From Asticcacaulis sp. (GTDB taxonomy: Bacteria > Pseudomonadota > Alphaproteobacteria > Caulobacterales > Caulobacteraceae): a DNA stretch of 64,000 bases. Shown here one piece after another: positions 15,958 to 25,355 of the stretch (positions are counted from its first letter, which is position 1; each line of letters starts with the position of its first letter). A program made the position numbers and the translations under genes. The notes beneath the pieces are model-generated. The model saw nothing but the letters and a program-made list of their open reading frames with translations. It had not been told where the DNA came from and did not search any database. The stretch spans positions 1,482,001-1,546,000 of the forward strand of contig JANQAC010000002.1 of assembly GCA_024707255.1 (NCBI GenBank), in the 5' to 3' direction.

Positions 15958-17748
15958 ATGGCCTACGTAGCCCCGGTCCGCGACTATCAGTTCCTCTTCG
16001 AAAATGTCTTCAAGACGGACCAGTACAGTAACCTGAAGGGCTTTGCCGATGCCGACTCGGCGACTGTGGCCGCCATTCTGGAAGAAGCCGCGAAATTTGC
16101 CGAAGAGGTCGCCCACCCCATCAACATCACCGGCGATAAGGAAGGCTGCACGCTCGATCCGGTCACCCATGAAGTCACCGCGCCCAAGGGCTACAAGGAA
16201 GCCTACAAGGCCCTGACCGAAGCGGGCTGGACCGCCCTTTCCGGTGATCCGCAATATGGTGGCCGGGGACTGCCGCACTTCGTCAATACCGCCTTTTCGG
16301 AAATGCTGTCCGGCGCCTCCTCCGCCTTCGGCATGTATCCCGGCCTGACCGAGGGCGCCATTTCCGCGCTCACCGCCGGCGGGACGCAGGCACAAAAAGA
16401 CCTCTACCTGCCCAAGCTGATCAGCGGCGAATGGTCGGGCACCATGAACCTGACCGAACCGCATTGCGGCACTGACCTGGGCCTGCTGCGCACCAAGGCG
16501 GTGCCAACCGGTGACGGCAGCTACAAGATCACCGGCCAGAAGATCTGGATCTCGGCGGGCGAGCACGACTTCACCTCGAATATCTGCCATCTGGTGTTGG
16601 CCCGACTCGAAGGTGCGCCCGCAGGCGTAAAAGGTATTTCGCTCTTCCTGGTGCCGAAGTTCCTGCCCGATGCCGACGGTAATCCCGGTGAACGTAATTC
16701 GCTGCAATGCGCCGGCCTTGAGCACAAGATGGGCATTCATGGCAATTCGACCTGCGTCATGATGTATGACGAGGCCAAAGGCTTCCTGCTCGGTCAGGAA
16801 AACGAAGGGCTGAAGATCATGTTCTACATGATGAACAATGCCCGTTTCGGCGTCGGCCTCCAGGGTCTGGCGATCGGCCATGCCGCGCTTGTCGCCGCCA
16901 ATCAATTCGCCAGGGACCGCCTGCAGGGCCGCGCCCTCACCGGCCCGAAATCACCGGAACTGCCCGCCGACAGCATCCTTGTTCACCCCGATGTCCGCCG
17001 GATGCTGCTGGAAAGCCGCGCCCTGATCGAAGGCGGCCGCGCCTTCCTGGCCTGGGTGTCGCTCCAGGCCGACCTGGCGCACGTTTCCGAAGACGAAAAA
17101 GAGCGCGAAAAAGCAAACGACTATATGGGGCTTCTCACCCCTGTTATTAAAGCTTACCTGACCGATAAGGGCCTGAAGGTCACGCAGGACGCCATGCAGG
17201 TCCATGGCGGTTCAGGCTTCACCGAGCATTTCCCGGCTTCGCAATATATGCGCGATGTCCGCATTACCCTGATCTATGAAGGCACCAACGGTGTGCAGGC
17301 GCTCGATCTCGTCGGCCGCAAGCTGCCCTCCAAGGGCGGCCGTGCCCTGCAAACCTTCCTGGGCGAAATCGACACCTATATCGCCGCCGAGGAAAGCGAC
17401 ACGAAAGTACCGGCCTATATCAAGGCGCTGAAAGACACCAAGGCGAAACTCCTCGATGGCACGATGTGGCTGATGCAGAACGGCATGGGCAATCCGGATG
17501 CCGCCGCCGCCGGTTCGCTCGATTACCTCCACCTCTTCGGCCTGACCTGCACCGCCTATATGTGGGCGCGCATGGCCAAAGAAGCCCAAGCTCAGATCGA
17601 CGCCGGCGCCACCGATCCCTTCTTCGACACAAAGCTCAAGGTCGCCCGCGTGTTCCTGGAACGCATCCTGCCCGACGCCGAAGCGCATCTGATCAAGATG
17701 AAGGCCGGATCAGAGGGCCTGATGGCGCTGGCTGACGATCAGTTCTGA
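15958..17748 (+). CDS. Acyl-CoA dehydrogenase with extended C-terminal domain
   Basis: This 596-residue flavoprotein belongs to the long acyl-CoA dehydrogenases with an extra C-terminal domain, which includes bacterial FadE-like and DmdC enzymes. It introduces the first double bond in beta-oxidation and passes electrons to electron-transfer flavoprotein. Visible signatures are NLTEPHCGTDLGLLRTKA (FAD/substrate region near residue 162), KIWISAGEHD, DAMQVHGGSGFTEHFPASQY, and IYEGTNGVQALDLVGRK, whose glutamate is the usual catalytic base. It starts 42 bases after the MerR gene and shares its direction, so they are likely one operon. Chain-length preference is unknown. Confidence 0.93.
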   Translation: MAYVAPVRDYQFLFENVFKTDQYSNLKGFADADSATVAAILEEAAKFAEEVAHPINITGDKEGCTLDPVTHEVTAPKGYKEAYKALTEAGWTALSGDPQYGGRGLPHFVNTAFSEMLSGASSAFGMYPGLTEGAISALTAGGTQAQKDLYLPKLISGEWSGTMNLTEPHCGTDLGLLRTKAVPTGDGSYKITGQKIWISAGEHDFTSNICHLVLARLEGAPAGVKGISLFLVPKFLPDADGNPGERNSLQCAGLEHKMGIHGNSTCVMMYDEAKGFLLGQENEGLKIMFYMMNNARFGVGLQGLAIGHAALVAANQFARDRLQGRALTGPKSPELPADSILVHPDVRRMLLESRALIEGGRAFLAWVSLQADLAHVSEDEKEREKANDYMGLLTPVIKAYLTDKGLKVTQDAMQVHGGSGFTEHFPASQYMRDVRITLIYEGTNGVQALDLVGRKLPSKGGRALQTFLGEIDTYIAAEESDTKVPAYIKALKDTKAKLLDGTMWLMQNGMGNPDAAAAGSLDYLHLFGLTCTAYMWARMAKEAQAQIDAGATDPFFDTKLKVARVFLERILPDAEAHLIKMKAGSEGLMALADDQF

Positions 17749-17863
17749 CCGGCTCTCGGGGACCGGCCAGGCTGGTCCTCGTAAAATACACGCGACAAGA
17801 TAGCCGCCTTGCCCGTTAACCATATCCGGTCTACCCTGTTCGTTTGGGGATAAGGGGCCTGGT

Positions 17864-18415
17864 ATGAAAACGATTATAGCTGTGATCCTGTTAGCTTGCG
17901 TCACGGCTTTTGGATTATGGGCGATTGCGCCGGAAACGTCCGCCAGGCAATCCTGCGCGGTACTTTCGACAGCCTGTATCAATACACCGGCCGAATTTAC
18001 CCACGTCATCACCGATTATCACGGTGTGGCTTCGGATGGGCAACCGCAATCGGAATATATCTCGCTTTACAAAAACAGTGACGACCAGGAGCCGACGGTC
18101 CGCTTTGAAGCCAGGACCGATTCCCTGACCAGGGCCGAATTACCGGCAGACTTTACCTGCGCGCCACGCGGCGCGGATGAACTCCTGTGTCATCGCCCGT
18201 TGCAGGACAGCGGCATAGAGGAGACCGCTATTATGCGTCCGCAGGGCTTCCTGGGACTGCAAGCCTGCGATCCGTCCTATGACGTGCTTTATCTCACCCC
18301 ACGCGCCGGGCTTTCCGGTATCCGGCTTGAAGACTATGCCGACCTGCGCCAGGGGGCCTCGCCACCGAGATACACCCGGTGGCAGGCCATGCTGGACCGC
18401 CGGAAGTGTGGCTAA
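17864..18415 (+). CDS. Exported protein of unknown function
   Basis: The 183-residue product starts with an N-terminal hydrophobic stretch (MKTIIAVILLACVTAFGLWA) that should act as a signal peptide or anchor. The mature part has at least six cysteines (for example SCAVLSTACI, FTCAPRGADELLCHR, QACDPSYD and the C-terminal RRKCG), consistent with disulfide bonds in the periplasm. I recognise no family. It stands between the acyl-CoA dehydrogenase and the convergent peroxiredoxin gene and shows no clear operon link. Confidence 0.6.
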   Translation: MKTIIAVILLACVTAFGLWAIAPETSARQSCAVLSTACINTPAEFTHVITDYHGVASDGQPQSEYISLYKNSDDQEPTVRFEARTDSLTRAELPADFTCAPRGADELLCHRPLQDSGIEETAIMRPQGFLGLQACDPSYDVLYLTPRAGLSGIRLEDYADLRQGASPPRYTRWQAMLDRRKCG

Positions 18416-18424
18416 ACCAGAAAA

Positions 18425-18907
18425 CTAGAGATTTTCCAGAACGTATTCGGCGCTGGAAACCTTGAATTCACCACCGGCCTCGACGAACAGCTTGTCGATC
18501 TTGCCATCTCGGATCACGGCGGCATAGCGCTGCGAACGCGGTCCCATGCCGAAACCCGAAGCATCAAGCGTCAGGCCCATGGCCTTGGCGAACTCGCCAT
18601 TGCCATCGGCCAGCATGACCACTTCGTCATTGATGCCCTGATCCTTCGCCCACGCCTTCATGACGAAATAATCGTTGACCGAAGTGCAGGCCACAACATC
18701 GACGCCCTTGGCTTTGAAATCGGCGGCATGGTCCTTGAAGCCCGGCAGGTGGCGCGCTGAACAGGTCGGGGTGAAGGCGCCTGGCACAGCGAACAGGACC
18801 ACAGTCTTGCCGGCGAAGAAGTCTTTTGAGGCAACGGGCTTGGGGCCAGCTTCGTCAACCAGGGTCAGGGTGAGTTCGGGGATGGAGTCGCCGGATTGCA
18901 GGGTCAT
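18425..18907 (-). CDS. Peroxiredoxin, Prx5 type
   Basis: This 160-residue thiol peroxidase reduces hydrogen peroxide and organic peroxides in the cytoplasm. The active-site loop is VPGAFTPTCSARHLPGF, in which the peroxidatic cysteine follows TPT, as in Prx5 proteins. A second cysteine lies in VVACTSVNDYFVMKAW. The conserved arginine is seen in GPRSQRYAAVI. Length and motif fit a glutaredoxin- or thioredoxin-dependent bacterial Prx5. It is convergent with the exported protein gene and divergent from algH across about 160 bases. Confidence 0.94.
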   Translation of the reverse strand: MTLQSGDSIPELTLTLVDEAGPKPVASKDFFAGKTVVLFAVPGAFTPTCSARHLPGFKDHAADFKAKGVDVVACTSVNDYFVMKAWAKDQGINDEVVMLADGNGEFAKAMGLTLDASGFGMGPRSQRYAAVIRDGKIDKLFVEAGGEFKVSSAEYVLENL

Positions 18908-19070
18908 GATATGTCTTTCTGAATGGATCGCGGCGAAGTCCTAAGGGAATTCGCCATCAAAATGCGATACGGATGGCTATCCGCATTTGTGGCATTTTGC
19001 AATCAAGACAGTCGTATCCATATAAGGTACTATAACCTCCTCCCGCTCGCACGCTTCCAGAGGCACTGCC

Positions 19071-19724
19071 ATGATCAGCTCATCAGACACGTTTACCGAA
19101 GATGGTCATCCGCCCGCTCATATCTCCTATCAGGGGCAGTTGCTGATCGCCATGCCGGTACTGAATGACCAGCCTTTCAATCACAGCGTCATCTATGTCT
19201 GCCAGCATGACGAGGATCACGCCATGGGCCTGATCCTCAACCAGCCGATCAGTGGTCTGAATTTCAGCAAGATGATGAAGGAACTGGGCATAGAGAGCGA
19301 CACCCCACACTTCGCCCAAAGGCTGGCCATGCAAAAGATATACCGTGGCGGCCCGGTCCAGAATGACCGGGGCTTCGTGCTGCACAGCCTCGATTACCAG
19401 ATAGACGACATCACACTCGATCTCGGCGGCCCCTTCATCAGCCGTCCCGATGGTGAGGAACAGGGCGTGGGACTGACCGCCTCACGCGACATCCTGGTCG
19501 ATCTGTCCGCCGGCGCCGGTCCGGCCCGCAGCCTGATCGCGCTCGGTTACGCCGGCTGGGGGCCAGGCCAACTGGAAAGCGAGATCAGCCAGAACGCCTG
19601 GCTGGTCGTGCCCGCGAGCCAGGAACTGATTTTCGGCGGCGATCCGGAGCATCTGTGGAGCCGGGCCCTGGCCAGCATGGGCATTCAGCCGGGACATCTG
19701 TCAGGGACGGCGGGAACAGCTTAA
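19071..19724 (+). CDS. YqgE/AlgH family protein
   Basis: The 217-residue product belongs to the YqgE/AlgH family (DUF179), found widely in proteobacteria with no agreed biochemical role; in Pseudomonas AlgH affects alginate and other regulation. Signatures are GQLLIAMPVLNDQPFNHSVI near residue 24, NQPISGLNF, RGGPVQNDRGFVLH and GYAGWGPGQLESEI. The family is usually 185-190 residues; the extra N-terminal residues here are a short serine- and proline-containing leader. It is convergent with the c-di-GMP gene, and the stops overlap by four bases. Confidence 0.92.
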   Translation: MISSSDTFTEDGHPPAHISYQGQLLIAMPVLNDQPFNHSVIYVCQHDEDHAMGLILNQPISGLNFSKMMKELGIESDTPHFAQRLAMQKIYRGGPVQNDRGFVLHSLDYQIDDITLDLGGPFISRPDGEEQGVGLTASRDILVDLSAGAGPARSLIALGYAGWGPGQLESEISQNAWLVVPASQELIFGGDPEHLWSRALASMGIQPGHLSGTAGTA

Positions 19725-21434
19725 GCCGGCCTCAGTTCGCTGCTCAGGGATGCCGCCAGGAAAGCCTCCGCGTCGGCAGGTTTCAAAGCCTTTGCAAACC
19801 CGTAGCCTTGCCCCAGGTGACACCCAAGGTCATTGAGCCGCTTGGCAAGCACCATGTCCTCGACACCTTCGGCCACGACCTCCAGTCCGAAATCACGCCC
19901 CAGGGTCAGGATAGCGTGAACGATCTTTTCCGACGCCGCATCCGTTTGCAGCGTAATGATAAATGAGCGGTCGATCTTCAGGGTGTCGAAAGGCAATTTG
20001 GCCAGATACGACAGGGAAGAAAAGCCGGTGCCGAAGTCATCGAGCGCGATACCGGCGCCCGCGTCACGCAGGGCTTCCAGTATACGCGCCGTGGCGTCCG
20101 GATCGCGCATGACATCGCTTTCAGTCACCTCCAGCTTGAGACATCTGAGCGGCAAATCCGCCTCGCGAATCAGGCGCGAGACATCTTCCACCAGATGCAG
20201 ACGCTCGATCTCCGGCGCCGACAGATTGACGCTGACGAAGAAGCCGGCGGGCAGATCATAGGCCGCACGCCACTTCGCCAGGCAGTTCACCGTCGAATTG
20301 AGGATGATCGCGCCGAGATCGGTCATCAGGCCGAGATCGCGCGCCGCCGTCAGGAAATGATCCGGCGGGATAATGCCGCGTTTCGGATGCACCCAGCGAG
20401 CCAGGGCCTCGAAGCCCGCGATCACGCCTGTCTTGAGATCGACGATCGGCTGATACCAGGCGTGAATCTCGCCACTGATAAACGCCTTGCGCAACTCGGC
20501 CTCCAGCGCCAAACGGGTCAGGCCATCGCTTTCCAGGTCACGCTTATAGGCCGCCACACCGCCCGCCCCTTTTAACCGGGCCGCCTCAACCGCCATTTCG
20601 GCACGGCGCAGCAGTTCGGCACTTTCGAGCGCACCGGCGCCCCCCTCGACCGAGACCGCGCCCATCGAAAAGGTCGGGTGAATATCGAAGCCGGCGATGA
20701 TAATCGTGCGCTCCATGGCATTTCGCATCCGTTCGGACACGCGCGGAAAGCCACGCAGGGTCAGGACCGCGAATTCATCCTCGCCCAGCCGCGCCAATAC
20801 GGAAGCGCCGCCAAAAGCCTCTCGCAGGCGTTGCGCCAGAACGCCCAGCACCAGGTCGGCGCGCTCATGACCGAGCGCCTCATTAAGGCGGCGAAAACGA
20901 TTGAGATCGCCCACCACCAGATCGTAATCGCCCTCATGCGACAAAAAGGGCCCGGCTGGCGCTCAGAAATCCCCGGCGATTGTAGAGGCCGGTGAGCGGA
21001 TCGATATGGATATCCTGAACCAGACTGTCTGCATCCGGCATCTGGCGGATGTCCCGGCTCATCTCGGTCACTGTGCCAAGCACAAGGGCCGGCCGGACCT
21101 TACGTCCCTTGAAATACAGCAGGCGTCGGTCTTTCAGCCGCATCAGGCACTGAACATGCGCCTCGCCCGGCAGACCGGCAACAGTACGCACTTCGAGCGT
21201 TTTCAGGATCATGTCCAGCCGGTCGGTTTCACCGGAGGCAAACAGCGGCATCAGGTCTTCAAGCGTAAAGACGCCATTCAAAGGCAACAAATCAAGCGCT
21301 TGCGCATCCCCCCTGAATTCAAAACGGCCACATGACAGGTCATAGGCCCATAACAGGCTGTCGGCGCCCGCCAGCGCCAGCGCACGGATAGTGTCATCCT
21401 CAAACCATAGGGGTGATGCGTTTACGCGATCCAT
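19721..21434 (-). CDS. PAS-GEDEF-EAL cyclic di-GMP phosphodiesterase, PdeA-like, with a frameshift
   Basis: The locus encodes about 570 residues in three parts: a PAS-like N-terminal region, a degenerate GGDEF domain and an EAL domain. The frame breaks between LTGLYNRRGFLSASRALF and SHEGDYDLVVGDLNRF at a run of five A (20943-20947); four would join them. The GGDEF signature reads LGEDEF, as in Caulobacter PdeA (CC3396), where a GEDEF domain binds GTP and activates the phosphodiesterase instead of making c-di-GMP. The EAL domain has FEALARW, LDDFGTGFSSL, KIDRSFI and VAEGVED and looks active. It follows the M16 peptidase and cta genes. Orthology to PdeA is inferred from domains and the GEDEF variant. 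Confidence 0.87.
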
Positions 21435-21515
21435 AATGCCTTTGCTTTCCACACAGTCTGGCATTATCAGGAATGACGTGATTTGCGCCGGAATGCACCG
21501 GCAAGGGCATAAAAA

Positions 21516-22781
21516 TTATGCCGCCAAAATGGCTGACACATCGCTCATGGATTTTGGCCCCAAAATCGCGCTGGCACACGCCTTTTGCGCGCTTATGGCC
21601 GAACCGACACGCACCAGATCATCGCGGTTGACTCCTTCGATATCAGACGCCACCTCATCAAGCGTAAAGACCTTGCCGAAGGTCGACAACTGGCTGGCGA
21701 AGGTGCCGCAGCGCGAGGCCGCCCCTTCGTGATTGAGGAACAGCGATGTCATAAATTGCGCCTTCGCCCGTTCAAGTTCCGCTTCCACAGGGTTGGATGA
21801 AAGCTCGCCAAGAACCTTTTGAATCAGTTCGACAAGCGGCGCTACATCCGCGGCCGCGCAACCGGCATAGACGCCGAATATCCCGCCATCCCGATAAGGC
21901 GTGGTGAAGGCATCGATGCTGTAGGCCAGCCCCCTCGCCTCGCGCGCCTCCTGGAACAGGCGCGAAGCCATGCCGCCGCCCAGGATTTCGCTGAACAGGC
22001 GCAATGGGATGATATCCTGGCTCAGCCGGCTGACGCCTTCAAAGCCGATCGTCAAATTGGCCTGTTCAATTCTGCGTTTCTGAACGTGGCGTTCCGTGGT
22101 GAAGCGCATAATCGCCGGCTTGTCGAAACCCGCATGGGCCGGAACGGACTCGACGCATGGTTTCAGCGCCGCATAAACCTCTTCCGGCACCACACCACCT
22201 GACACACAGATGACGATCTGATGCGGCGCATAGAGGGTATCGGCGAAGGCGCGCAAAGCCTCCGGCGTTACCGGTTTCAGGCTCTGTTTTGTGCCCAGGA
22301 TCGGACGGCCGAGCGATTGCCCGGCGAACATGGCCGATTGCAGCAGGTCGAACACATGGTCGTCCGGCGTATCGTAGGCTTCGAGAATCTCCTGCTCGAC
22401 CACCTTCTTTTCACGCGCCAATTCTTCCGAGTCGATAGCCGGGCGGAACATCAGGTCGGTAACGATTTCCAGTGCCAGAGGCATCAGGCTGTTCAGGCCA
22501 CGCACTTCAAAACGCGTATGCTCATAGCCGGTGGAGGCATTAATCGTGCCGCCCTTGTGCTCGATGGCTTCGGCCAGGTCGCGGGCATTGCGGCCGCCGG
22601 CGCCCTTGAAAACCATGTGTTCCAAAAGATGCGCCCAACCCGACTGCGCTTCGGTCTCAAACCGCGCCCCGCCATAGATCAAGGCGCTTAGAGCAAACGT
22701 CTTAAGCCCCGGCATAGGATCGATCAGCAGGCGCAGGCCGTTATCGAAGGTGTAGAGCTTTTGCGAGGCGAGAATAGTCAA
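21516..22781 (-). CDS. M16 family zinc peptidase (processing-peptidase type)
   Basis: This 421-residue protein resembles the beta subunit of mitochondrial processing peptidase and bacterial one-chain homologues. The inverted zinc motif HxxEH is HLLEH at residues 51-55, and the downstream Glu expected about 75 residues later lies in VEQEILEAYDTPDDH. The second half (from about residue 200) is the usual inactive repeat, with the arginine/tyrosine pair in EAREARGLAYSIDAFTT. There is no signal peptide, so cytoplasmic action is likely. Its start overlaps the SURF1 stop by four bases, tying it to the oxidase operon. Confidence 0.93.
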   Translation of the reverse strand: MTILASQKLYTFDNGLRLLIDPMPGLKTFALSALIYGGARFETEAQSGWAHLLEHMVFKGAGGRNARDLAEAIEHKGGTINASTGYEHTRFEVRGLNSLMPLALEIVTDLMFRPAIDSEELAREKKVVEQEILEAYDTPDDHVFDLLQSAMFAGQSLGRPILGTKQSLKPVTPEALRAFADTLYAPHQIVICVSGGVVPEEVYAALKPCVESVPAHAGFDKPAIMRFTTERHVQKRRIEQANLTIGFEGVSRLSQDIIPLRLFSEILGGGMASRLFQEAREARGLAYSIDAFTTPYRDGGIFGVYAGCAAADVAPLVELIQKVLGELSSNPVEAELERAKAQFMTSLFLNHEGAASRCGTFASQLSTFGKVFTLDEVASDIEGVNRDDLVRVGSAISAQKACASAILGPKSMSDVSAILAA

Positions 22782-23482
22782 GCGTTTTTGTTCTTTCTGG
22801 CGCGCTGGTAAACAACACTGCCGAAAACACCCAGTAAAGCCCAGCCAAGGCCGAACCAGGTCAGGGCGTACTCCATATGGCGGTTAGGCAGGGGCGCGGT
22901 CAGCGGTCCCTGCGACAGGCCCGCTATATCGGCGTGACTGGCCTTCAGGTCAAGGACCAGGAAATAATCATCTCGCAGGCGGGCGTTCAACCGCGGTCCC
23001 ATTTCCGAGGCCGAGCGCCAGTACCAGTCGTTCTCGGCCACGCGATTGACCAGGGTAAACGGCCCGGATTTTTCAAAAGCTCTCAGGCGACCAACCGGTG
23101 TAATCACCAGTGCCACGGGAGGTAATTTTTCCCTGGCGAATCCGATATCGACCAGCATCGCCTGATTCACGAGCGGACAGGCCGTCAGAACCCGATACCC
23201 CGGCACACCATCGACTTCCGAGTGCATGTAAATCGCGCTGCCCAGGTCGATCTGGCAAGCTGCCAGAGCTGCCGACCGCCAGTCGGGCTTCGCCTGAGCC
23301 AGCAGCGTTTCCGCAGGCATGGGCTCGGCGGCTTCCGTGCGCGCCATGTCGGCAATCAGCCCTTCCTTCCATTTAAGGCGTTCAAGCTGCCAGATGCCCA
23401 GGCCATTTAGGATGACAAAGGCGATCGCGGCGGCAATGGCCAGTCCGGGCGGCACGGCTTTCAGATATTCACGCAGGGTCAT
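22778..23482 (-). CDS. SURF1 family oxidase assembly protein, paralogue 1
   Basis: SURF1 proteins help insert heme into subunit I of heme-copper oxidases. From the ATG at 23482 the protein has 234 residues, one transmembrane helix near each end (AIAAAIAFVILNGLGIWQL at about 15-33, YALTWFGLGWALLGVFGSVVY near the C-terminus) and a periplasmic domain between. The GIWQLERLKWKE and YALTWFGL motifs are family signatures. The open frame upstream of 23482 is not needed. It sits between the subunit III gene and the M16 gene in the aa3 cluster. A second SURF1 lies at 59554. Confidence 0.92.
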   Translation of the reverse strand: MTLREYLKAVPPGLAIAAAIAFVILNGLGIWQLERLKWKEGLIADMARTEAAEPMPAETLLAQAKPDWRSAALAACQIDLGSAIYMHSEVDGVPGYRVLTACPLVNQAMLVDIGFAREKLPPVALVITPVGRLRAFEKSGPFTLVNRVAENDWYWRSASEMGPRLNARLRDDYFLVLDLKASHADIAGLSQGPLTAPLPNRHMEYALTWFGLGWALLGVFGSVVYQRARKNKNA

Positions 23483-23558
23483 GAGGGGCCGGTCAAATAG
23501 TGAGGGCGCCGGCTCTGTAGCCGACGCCCGGAAAGCAAACTCAAATTCAGTCGCCCGC

Positions 23559-24455
23559 CTAATGTGGGCCGCCAAAGATAACGTAGACGAAGGCAAAGAG
23601 GAAGAGCCAGACCACGTCAACGAAATGCCAGTACCAGGCGGCGGCTTCGAAACCGAAGTGCTTCTTCGGCGTGAAGTCACCGGCAATGGCGCGGAGCAGA
23701 CAGACGATCAGGAAGATGGTGCCGATCAGGACGTGGAAGCCGTGGAAGCCCGTGGCCATGAAGAAGGCCGAGCCATAGAGATTGGCGGCGCCGGTGGCAT
23801 CGGCCGCATCCTTGAACAGGAAGAAGTGGAAGTTGTGCTCCTTGGCGACTTCCATATATTCAAAGCCCTGAACACAGGTAAACAGCGCACCGAGGATGAC
23901 GGTCAGCAACAGGCCCTGGATGGCGCCCTTGCGGTCATTTTGCTGGAGCGCGTGGTGCGCCCAGGTGACCGTGGTGCCGGAGGTCAGCAGCAGGAGGGTA
24001 TTGACCAGCGGCAGGTGCCGGGGATCGAGCGTTTCGACGCCGGCCGGCGGCCAGGTCGACCAGGCGGTCTTCACTTCCTCGATGGCCGACATGTCGCCGG
24101 CGCGATGGCCATGGAAAAGGGCCATTTCAAAGAAGATCCAGAAAAAGGAGACGAAGAACATGACTTCGGAGGCTATGAACATGATCATGCCATAGCGCAG
24201 GCCAAGCTGCACGACCGGGGTGTGATCGCCCGCCTTCGATTCCTTGATGACGTCACGCCACCAGAAGACCATGGTCAGCAGAATCAGCGCCAGGCCGACC
24301 AGCATCAGCCACCATTCGCCCTTGGCAATGCCGAACAGGCCGCGCATACCGGCCACCATGCCGAATGCCCAGACGACCGCCGATGCCGACCCCATCAGGG
24401 GCCACGGGCTGGGGTCAATGATATGGTAGTCGTGTTTAACGCCGTGATGGGCCAT
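23559..24455 (-). CDS. ctaE: Cytochrome c oxidase subunit III
   Basis: Subunit III of the aa3-type oxidase is a seven-helix membrane protein that stabilises the proton and oxygen pathways of subunit I. This 298-residue protein begins MAHHGVKHDYHIIDPSPWPL and shows WWRDVIKES, SEVMFFVSFFWIFFEMALFH with the conserved membrane glutamates, and the C-terminal FHGFHVLIGTIFLIVCL and AWYWHFVDVVWLFLF signatures. Spacing from ctaG is about 120 bases with an AT-rich gap. Confidence 0.96.
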   Translation of the reverse strand: MAHHGVKHDYHIIDPSPWPLMGSASAVVWAFGMVAGMRGLFGIAKGEWWLMLVGLALILLTMVFWWRDVIKESKAGDHTPVVQLGLRYGMIMFIASEVMFFVSFFWIFFEMALFHGHRAGDMSAIEEVKTAWSTWPPAGVETLDPRHLPLVNTLLLLTSGTTVTWAHHALQQNDRKGAIQGLLLTVILGALFTCVQGFEYMEVAKEHNFHFFLFKDAADATGAANLYGSAFFMATGFHGFHVLIGTIFLIVCLLRAIAGDFTPKKHFGFEAAAWYWHFVDVVWLFLFAFVYVIFGGPH

Positions 24456-24573
24456 TTTCGTTCAACTCACCTTTTAGTACCGCTTCCTGGAGGGCGGCTG
24501 ATTTTATATGTCAGGCATAACCTGAGATTCTGATTATGCCAAATTATCTTTAAACACAATGCAAAGACCGCAT

Positions 24574-25134
24574 TCAGGATGCGGTTTTTGAGACGCTTGC
24601 GGGTACTTTCGATTCAAAAAACGTATAGGACAAGGTCACGTCCGGCACGGTATTGGTGTCGCTGTTTTCCATTAGCTTCGGATCGAGGAAATAGACCACC
24701 GGAAAGCGCTGCGATTCACCGGGCTGGAGCGTGACATCATTGAAGCAGAAACACTGCGTCTTCATGAAGTAGGCGCCCATGGTATCGGGCAGCACATTAT
24801 AGGTGGCCCGTGCCGTGACCGGATGGTCGGCATTGTTCTTCACATCGAACCATACCATGGCCGACTTGCCAACGCGGGTATCAAAATAAGGCTTCTCCGC
24901 CTTGAAACTCCACGGCACGCCATTGGTGTTGGTGTCGAAGCGCACACGGACGATTCTTTTGCCGGGCGTCTGGATCGCCGCCAGGGTGGCATTGGCCTTG
25001 CGGGCCGTTCCGGCAAAACCGGTGGCGTTACAGAAGGCGCGATAAGCCGGCACGGCGGCGGCCGTGAGGGCGCACATAACGACAAGTGCCCCTACCAGCG
25101 ACAAAACCACCTTGCTGTTCCGGTTGAGCGCCAT
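24574..25134 (-). CDS. ctaG: Cytochrome c oxidase assembly protein CtaG (Cox11)
   Basis: CtaG/Cox11 delivers copper to the CuB site of subunit I. The 186-residue protein has one N-terminal membrane anchor (residues 10-30) and a periplasmic beta domain. The copper-binding cysteines are in MKTQCFCFNDVTLQPGES, the CFCF motif of the family, with a further cysteine in AFCNATGF. It starts two bases after the 72-residue gene and lies ahead of ctaE, the usual alphaproteobacterial order. Confidence 0.96.
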   Translation of the reverse strand: MALNRNSKVVLSLVGALVVMCALTAAAVPAYRAFCNATGFAGTARKANATLAAIQTPGKRIVRVRFDTNTNGVPWSFKAEKPYFDTRVGKSAMVWFDVKNNADHPVTARATYNVLPDTMGAYFMKTQCFCFNDVTLQPGESQRFPVVYFLDPKLMENSDTNTVPDVTLSYTFFESKVPASVSKTAS

Positions 25135-25136
25135 GC

Positions 25137-25355
25137 TTAGTGGCTTCCCGATACAGAGGCGCGCGCCTCTGCTGCATTTTCAGCATCGTGCCTGATGCCC
25201 TGCGACATGCGCGCCATCGAAATGAAGAAGACCAGCACGACGAACGCGGCAAGCGCCAGCCCGATATAGAGGTTGCGCTTTTTCTGGGCTTTCACATAGG
25301 CGGCCTTGCCTTCCACCAATACGTTTTCTGGCGGGTTTTCAGGATGCTCGGTCAT
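25137..25355 (-). CDS. Small single-span membrane protein in the cta operon
   Basis: The 72-residue product has one transmembrane helix (residues about 28-48, NLYIGLALAAFVVLVFFISMA) with a charged N-terminal stretch facing the cytoplasm and a polar tail. Small proteins of this form sit between ctaB and ctaG in many alphaproteobacteria and are sometimes called CoxF; the role is not established. The start overlaps the ctaB stop by four bases and the stop is two bases from ctaG, so it is surely co-translated. Confidence 0.78.
   Translation of the reverse strand: MTEHPENPPENVLVEGKAAYVKAQKKRNLYIGLALAAFVVLVFFISMARMSQGIRHDAENAAEARASVSGSH

Noticed and set aside
23319..24533. 404-codon plus-strand frame over SURF1 and ctaE
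   Set aside because: It crosses two well-supported minus-strand genes and has shadow composition.
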